Shown here one piece after another: positions 59,736-64,000 of a stretch of DNA of 64,000 nt; positions within the stretch are counted from its first letter, which is position 1, and the number at the start of each line of letters is the position of its first letter. Position numbers and translations under genes: made by a program. Below the pieces are notes generated by a model. It was given only the letters and a program-made list of their open reading frames with translations. It was not told where the DNA came from and did not search any database. Source of the stretch: Brachybacterium sp. EE-P12 (GTDB lineage: Bacteria; Actinomycetota; Actinomycetes; Actinomycetales; Dermabacteraceae); NCBI RefSeq assembly GCF_003711805.1, contig NZ_QXCP01000010.1, forward strand, positions 174,077 through 238,076. Direction: 5' to 3'.

Positions 59736-60671
59736 ATGCAGGTGGGAGATCGACGCGCGACGCTCAAGGACGTCGCGGCGGCCAGCGGGGTCTCGCCGAC
59801 CACCGTCAGCTTCGTGCTGAACCGGACCCCGGGACAGACGATCTCCGAGACGACCCGGCGGCGGGTCGAGGCCGCGGCACGGGAGCTCGACTACGCCCCG
59901 CACGGGACCGCCCGCGCCCTGCGCGAGGGCAGCAGCCGGATCGTCCTGCTCCTGGTCGAGGAGCTGGGGATCGGCAGCGCGCTGAGGAGCTTCATCGCCG
60001 GGATGCGCTCCGAGCTCGAGGCGGAGGGGTGCGCGCTCGTGGTCCACCCCGTCGGCTCGACCCCCGCGACGGTGGAGAGGATCCTCGCCGGCGTGCGCCC
60101 TCGCACCGTCCTCGACCTCACCCGTCCCTACTCCCTGGGGACGGAGGGGAGCGACGGCGGATGGGTCGACGGCATGGCCGCGCACAGCCTCACCCAGCTG
60201 CGGCACCTGATCCAGGCCGGGCACTCGCGCATCGCCCTTGCGATCCCGCCCCGGACGCGTCAGAGCGCGACGCTCGAGGCCCGACGGGGCGCGGCCCAGC
60301 TGGCCGCCGCGCGGCTAGGGCTGGAGACCCTGCGCGAGGTGGAGATCGGGGAGGAGCCCGCCGCCGCACGACGGGCGATCTCCGACCTCGCTCGAACCTC
60401 CCCGCAGGTCACGGCCATCGCTGGCCTCGAGGACGAGACGGCGCTGCGCACGCTGGCCGCGATGGCCGAGCTCGACCTGGGAGCGCCCGAGGACCTCGCG
60501 GTGATCGGCTTCGACGAATCGCGCCACTCCGCGATCTGGCGACCGACCCTGACCACCGTGCGGATCGAGGCGGAGATCTTCGGGCGGCGCGCGGCCCGGG
60601 TCAGCCTGGGACGCGATCCCGGGGAGTGGACGATCCCTCCGTCCTCGATCGTCCGTCGCGAATCCGCCTGA
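59736..60671 (+). CDS. LacI-family transcriptional regulator (dehydrogenase neighbour)
   Basis: A 311-residue regulator with an N-terminal HTH (ATLKDVAAASGVSPTTVSFVLNRTPGQTISETTRRRVEAAARELDY) and a shortened effector domain. The effector core is visible in GSSRIVLLLVEE, LIQAGHSRIALAIP and IGFDESRHSAIWRPTLTTV. ATG at 59736 follows GGAGGGG. It is divergent from the alcohol dehydrogenase with palindromic sites between, so it probably controls that gene and itself. Confidence 0.86.
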   Translation: MQVGDRRATLKDVAAASGVSPTTVSFVLNRTPGQTISETTRRRVEAAARELDYAPHGTARALREGSSRIVLLLVEELGIGSALRSFIAGMRSELEAEGCALVVHPVGSTPATVERILAGVRPRTVLDLTRPYSLGTEGSDGGWVDGMAAHSLTQLRHLIQAGHSRIALAIPPRTRQSATLEARRGAAQLAAARLGLETLREVEIGEEPAAARRAISDLARTSPQVTAIAGLEDETALRTLAAMAELDLGAPEDLAVIGFDESRHSAIWRPTLTTVRIEAEIFGRRAARVSLGRDPGEWTIPPSSIVRRESA

Positions 60672-60728
60672 CCTGGGCGCGGCCCGAGGCATCCGGGGTC
60701 CGCGGCGGCATGCACTGCAGCTGCGGGC

Positions 60729-61769
60729 TCAGGCCGTGATGTCCAGCCGGCTGCGATCCAGAGCATGGAGCGGCGTCTCGCCGCGGGAGAGCCGTCCGAG
60801 CTCCTCGAGGGCGCTGTCGGCAAGACGGTGCAGCTCGTTGCCCTGCGAGCCGGCGATATGGGGTGTGAGCTGCACGTTCGACAGGTCCCACAGCGGGTCG
60901 TCGGGGGCGAGGTCGTCGTGCACGTCGAGCACGGCGCTGATCCGGCCGCTGACGAGCTCGGCGCGCAGCGCGTCCTCGTCCACGAGCGCGGGGCGGGCGG
61001 TGTTGAGGAAGGTGGTCCCCTCGCGCATCAGCGCGAAGTGCTCGGCGGTGATCATCCCGCGGGTCGAGGGAACGTCCGGGGCGTGCAGGCTGACCACATC
61101 GCTGGCGCGGAAGAGCTCCTCGAGGTCCACCTTCCGGGCCCCGAGCGCCGCGATCTCCTCGGCTCCTGCGAAGGGGTCGTGCACCAGCACCTCGATGTCG
61201 AAACGCTGCAGATGCTCCGCCGTGAGCCGCCCGGTCCGGGAGGCGCCGATGAGGCCCACCACCGCCCCGTAGTTGCCGGTCCGACCGGTCGCGGTCCAGG
61301 CCCCCTCCCGGCCCCGTGCCCGGCGATGGTCGGCGGAGCGTGCCACCGACCGCTTGCCGGCCAGCAGGATCTGGGCGAGCGCGTATTCCGCGACCGGCAC
61401 CGCATTGGCCTGCGCGGCGGTGCTGACCACGATGTCCTCGCGCTCCCATACGGCCCGCCCCACGAAGGGGGCGACCGTCCCCGCGGTGTGCACGATCGCT
61501 CGCAGCCTGGGCATGCGCCCGAGCACGCTCGCGTCGATCCGCGGGGCACCCCATCCGGTCACGAGGATCTCCACCCGCGCCGCCGTCTCGTCCGGGACGG
61601 CACCGAGATCCGGGACGGCGGACTCGGCCAGCAGCGTCACCAGCCCGCCCAGGCGGCGACGCTGCTCGGGGGTGAACAGTTCCGCGTCGAGACCGCTGCT
61701 CATGGCGAGCAGGGCGGCCGGACGCGCCGACGGGGCGTGCTGGCTCGGCCGGACAGGCTGGGTGGTCAC
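60729..61769 (-). CDS. D-isomer-specific 2-hydroxyacid dehydrogenase
   Basis: A 346-residue dehydrogenase with Rossmann motif VGLIGASRTGR (172-181), the catalytic Arg259 (FLNTARPALVDEDAL) and His304 (LTPHIAGSQG). The usual acidic partner of the DVFxxEP segment is replaced by DVHDDLAP, so Asp285/Asp286 may take the place of the Glu. It would interconvert a 2-hydroxyacid and 2-ketoacid with NAD(P)H, perhaps in sugar-acid breakdown. The start is GTG 61769 with GGAGG 6 nt upstream. The regulator gene ends 28 nt upstream on the same strand, so they form an operon. Confidence 0.84.
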   Translation of the reverse strand: MTTQPVRPSQHAPSARPAALLAMSSGLDAELFTPEQRRRLGGLVTLLAESAVPDLGAVPDETAARVEILVTGWGAPRIDASVLGRMPRLRAIVHTAGTVAPFVGRAVWEREDIVVSTAAQANAVPVAEYALAQILLAGKRSVARSADHRRARGREGAWTATGRTGNYGAVVGLIGASRTGRLTAEHLQRFDIEVLVHDPFAGAEEIAALGARKVDLEELFRASDVVSLHAPDVPSTRGMITAEHFALMREGTTFLNTARPALVDEDALRAELVSGRISAVLDVHDDLAPDDPLWDLSNVQLTPHIAGSQGNELHRLADSALEELGRLSRGETPLHALDRSRLDITA

Positions 61770-61797
61770 GGAGGTCCTCCGAAAGGGGTTGCTGGGT

Positions 61798-62931
61798 TCA
61801 GTCCCGGGTAGCCGACGCGCGACCCGGAGGCGGTGCGGTGCTTCCGCGCACATGGAGCCTCGGGAGGAGCTCGGTGCGCTCGCAGGGGGCGGCGGGCGTC
61901 TCCAGGCGCCGCATGAGCATCTGCACCGCACGAGCACCGAGGGCCGGCTTGTCCGGGCCGACGGCGGTCAGCGCCGGCCGAGTGAGGGTGGAGAGCTCGT
62001 CGTCGTGGGCGGTGATCGACAGCTCCCCGGGGACATCGATCCCTCGACGGCTGGCCTGCTGCATGACCAGGAGCGCCGCCTCGTCGGAGTGGACGTGGAC
62101 ACCCGTCACGCCGTGCTCGAGGCACAGGTCCAGGAAGGAGTCGATCTGCTGTGCCGGGGCCGTCCCGTGGGTGTCGAGCACACCGAGAGCGGAATCCTCC
62201 GCCGACAGGTCGAACAGCTCGTGCGCACGCCGCCAGGCGACGAGGATCTGCGGCACCGTGGGACTGGTCCGGTCATGCAGCAGCCCGAGCCGGCGGTGCC
62301 CGAGTCGGTGCAGATGGGCGAAGGCCTCCAGCGCGCCCTGCTCGTGATCGGTGCGCACCGAGTCCACGCCGGCGCACGTCGGATCCAGGTCTCGCAGGTC
62401 GCGCTCCATGAGCACGGCCGGGACCTCCAGCGCCCTCAGCTGCGCGAGCAGCTCCTCGGAGGCCGCGCCCGAACGAAGATCCGGAGCGAGCAGCAGCGCG
62501 TCGACGGCACCCTCGCCGGTCAGCCGGGCGAGGCTCTCCAGGCAGTCCTCGGCGCGGGGCGAGGCGGCCTCGATGTGCAGGCGTGCCCCGTGCCCGTCGG
62601 CCGCTGAGCTGGCGCCCTGCAGGATCCGGGGCCAGTAGTAGGTCAGCGAGGGGACGATCACCCCGATGTCCTTCAGGATCGCAGCGCCGCCGGCCGCGGC
62701 TGCACGACCGGAGCTCCGGTCCGGTTCGTCACGCAGCGCCAGACGGTGGGCGCCGCCGCGGACCTGCCGCAGCAGGCCCTCCTCGGCCAGGACGGCGATG
62801 TCACGCCGCACCGTGATGACGGAGACGCCGAGCTCGGCGGCGAGGTCGGCGACGCGGGCCTCGCCGGCCGCGTTGACACGGTCGAGGATCTCCTCGCGCC
62901 GACCGACGGGCAGCGAACGCGTCTGCGCCAT
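61798..62931 (-). CDS. DeoR-type HTH regulator with LacI-like binding domain
   Basis: A 377-residue hybrid regulator. The N-terminus has a DeoR-type winged HTH (RREEILDRVNAAGEARVADLAAELGVSVITVRRDIAVLAEEGLLRQVRGGA). The C-terminal 290 residues follow the periplasmic-binding-like sensor pattern of LacI regulators (IGVIVPSLTYYWPRILQG, HVHSDEAALLVMQQASRRGIDVPGELSITAHDD). ATG at 62931 has GGAG 5 nt upstream. It lies divergent from the sugar-binding lipoprotein and just upstream of the 2-hydroxyacid dehydrogenase, so both are plausible targets. The ligand is probably a sugar. Confidence 0.85.
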   Translation of the reverse strand: MAQTRSLPVGRREEILDRVNAAGEARVADLAAELGVSVITVRRDIAVLAEEGLLRQVRGGAHRLALRDEPDRSSGRAAAAGGAAILKDIGVIVPSLTYYWPRILQGASSAADGHGARLHIEAASPRAEDCLESLARLTGEGAVDALLLAPDLRSGAASEELLAQLRALEVPAVLMERDLRDLDPTCAGVDSVRTDHEQGALEAFAHLHRLGHRRLGLLHDRTSPTVPQILVAWRRAHELFDLSAEDSALGVLDTHGTAPAQQIDSFLDLCLEHGVTGVHVHSDEAALLVMQQASRRGIDVPGELSITAHDDELSTLTRPALTAVGPDKPALGARAVQMLMRRLETPAAPCERTELLPRLHVRGSTAPPPGRASATRD

Positions 62932-63317
62932 GAGGTCTCCGTTCTCTTGTGCGGCGCGGGGACTCGGAGAGCGGTGCAGGTCCTTCCACCCGGGCCGTGC
63001 CGCGGTTCCTCGGTGCGCCCCGGACCGCACCTGCCATACCCGCCGCAGCGAGGTCGGGGACCGCTTCGACAGGATAGGCGGCTCCCGCGAACACATCATA
63101 AAGCATCACGAACGATCAGCAACGGACCATACGCCGCCGGAAAGACACCTTGACAGATCGATTGTGATCACTGTTGGATACCTCGCACCGACTGTCGCTC
63201 TCGGAGCTCCCGGATCGGAGCTCCCCGCCGCGACCGCTCGCCGGAGCATGATCCGCAGGCCTCCGGGCTCGACGTGGCTGCCTTCGCGCAGCCCGCTTCA
63301 CCGTGGAAGGAAGACCG
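62932..63317. promoter_or_regulatory. Divergent control region, hybrid regulator / sugar-binding protein
   Basis: A 386-nt region. An AT-rich patch (63090-63180) contains TTGACA at 63150-63155 and the palindrome GTGATCAC at 63164-63171, a possible operator just downstream of the -35. The -10 is not certain. Confidence 0.45.
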
Positions 63318-63992
63318 ATGACGTTCACCCCCACCCGCCGCAGCCTCCTGGGTGCCGCCGCTGTCTCCGTGCCGGCCCTCGCCCTCGCCTCGTGCGGCGG
63401 CGGCGAGGCCGAGCGGAACGCCGACGGCAAGATCGAGCTGACCATGGCCGCATGGGCGATCGCCACCACCCCGGAGTTCGAGGTCATCGTCGAGGGATTC
63501 GAGGCCGCCCATCCCGATGCGGCGATCACCCTCAAGGAGTACAGCGCCGATGACTACGACACGCAGCTGACCACCGATCTCTCGGCGAACTCCGCACCGG
63601 ACGTCTTCCCGCTCAAGAATCTCGAGCCGTACTTCTACTACCAGTCCAACGGCGCGCTCGCCGATCTCACCGACCAGGCCTCCGCCCTGCGCGAGGACGG
63701 CAACATCGACGTCGACCTGCTCGATCTCGACGGCGGCATCTACGCCCTGCCCTACCGCCAGGACTCGTGGGTGGTCTACTACAACAAGGAGATGTTCGCT
63801 GCGGCGGGCATCGACGAGCCGGACGGCAGCTGGACCTGGGACGATTTCGCGGACCTGGCCGAGGAGCTCACCTCGGCCCTGGAGGGCACCGACTACCGGG
63901 CCAAGGGCGCGTACATGCACAACTGGCAGTCCACGTTGACTGTCAAGCTGGTTGGAGTCAGTCGGTTGGTTTGGTCAGGCTGTTTTGACTAG
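63318..63992 (+). pseudogene. ABC sugar-binding lipoprotein, 3' end lost
   Basis: The N-terminal 206 residues belong to an extracellular family 1 solute-binding protein: Tat-like TRRSLLG, lipobox LASC with Cys26, then LTMAAWAIATTPEFEVIVEGFEAAHP, IYALPYRQDSWVVYYNKEMF and SWTWDDFADLAEEL. Members continue after the conserved HxWQST with VQGFA-type sequence. Here the frame changes at about 63936 into LTVKLVGVSRLV and stops at TAG 63990, only 225 residues, while the family has about 420. The switch coincides with a drop to about 49% G+C, so an insertion probably truncated the gene. ATG at 63318 has AAGGAAG upstream. Permease genes would be expected beyond the window. Confidence 0.75.
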
Positions 63993-64000
63993 GTGGTTGA
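63936..64000. mobile_element. Probable edge of a mobile element
   Basis: The last 65 nt are about 49% G+C against about 70% around them, T/G-rich, and begin with the palindrome TTGACTGTCAA (63936-63946). They interrupt a conserved gene. No transposase can be seen because the window ends, so the element type is unknown. Confidence 0.5.

Overview
This 64 kb window is high-GC DNA (about 70% G+C) with dense, short-leader, translationally coupled operons. It fits an actinobacterium. The gene set (MetPS, the CE1758/CE1759-type luciferase plus FMN reductase pair, an Rv2578c-type radical SAM gene under a LexA box, many LacI regulators) suggests Micrococcales, possibly Brachybacterium-like. The genus is an inference. 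I see one tRNA, no rRNA and no CRISPR array.

Layout. 0-3.6 kb: end of an aldo/keto reductase, then a GH43 glycosidase plus LacY-like symporter operon. 3.6-5.8 kb: a DUF779 protein, then a carboxymuconolactone decarboxylase-like protein and an ECF41 sigma factor behind what looks like an ECF41 autoregulated promoter. 5.9-14.6 kb: a membrane protein/histidine kinase/response regulator operon, an FAD monooxygenase and a heterodimeric ABC exporter. 15-21 kb: LrgAB, an acetyltransferase, a PNPOx-like protein and an AbgT/M20 peptidase pair. 21-25.6 kb: an ascorbate-type PTS (EIIAB fusion plus EIIC) and the MetPS Na+ symporter. 25.8-32.6 kb: an ECF-type vitamin/metal importer (T, fused double ATPase, S) with a double HAD hydrolase and a divergent LacI regulator. 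32.6-37 kb: tRNA-Ser, an SOS-boxed radical SAM gene, OsmC and a MetNIQ methionine importer. 37-45 kb: an S9 peptidase and a hyaluronan-synthase-like polysaccharide operon (GT2, two beta-helix proteins, UDP-sugar dehydrogenase). 45-49 kb: a SARP/BTAD regulator and a luciferase-like monooxygenase with its FMN reductase. 49-64 kb: a carbohydrate-catabolic region (two sulfatases, a PL8 polysaccharide lyase, a sugar isomerase, dehydrogenases, three regulators, a sugar-binding lipoprotein).

The most interesting content is the pairing, about 7 kb apart, of a uronate-polymer synthesis operon with a hyaluronate-lyase-like PL8 enzyme and two sulfatases. Three genes in the right third are broken. The UDP-sugar dehydrogenase has a one-base deletion. 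A Bcr/CflA-type transporter has an in-frame TGA at a usual Arg codon. The final ABC sugar-binding protein diverges abruptly into low-GC sequence that looks like the edge of a mobile element. Four intergenic, long-armed inverted repeats with 17-19 nt loops sit just past stop codons, and two of them share a 24-nt core sequence.
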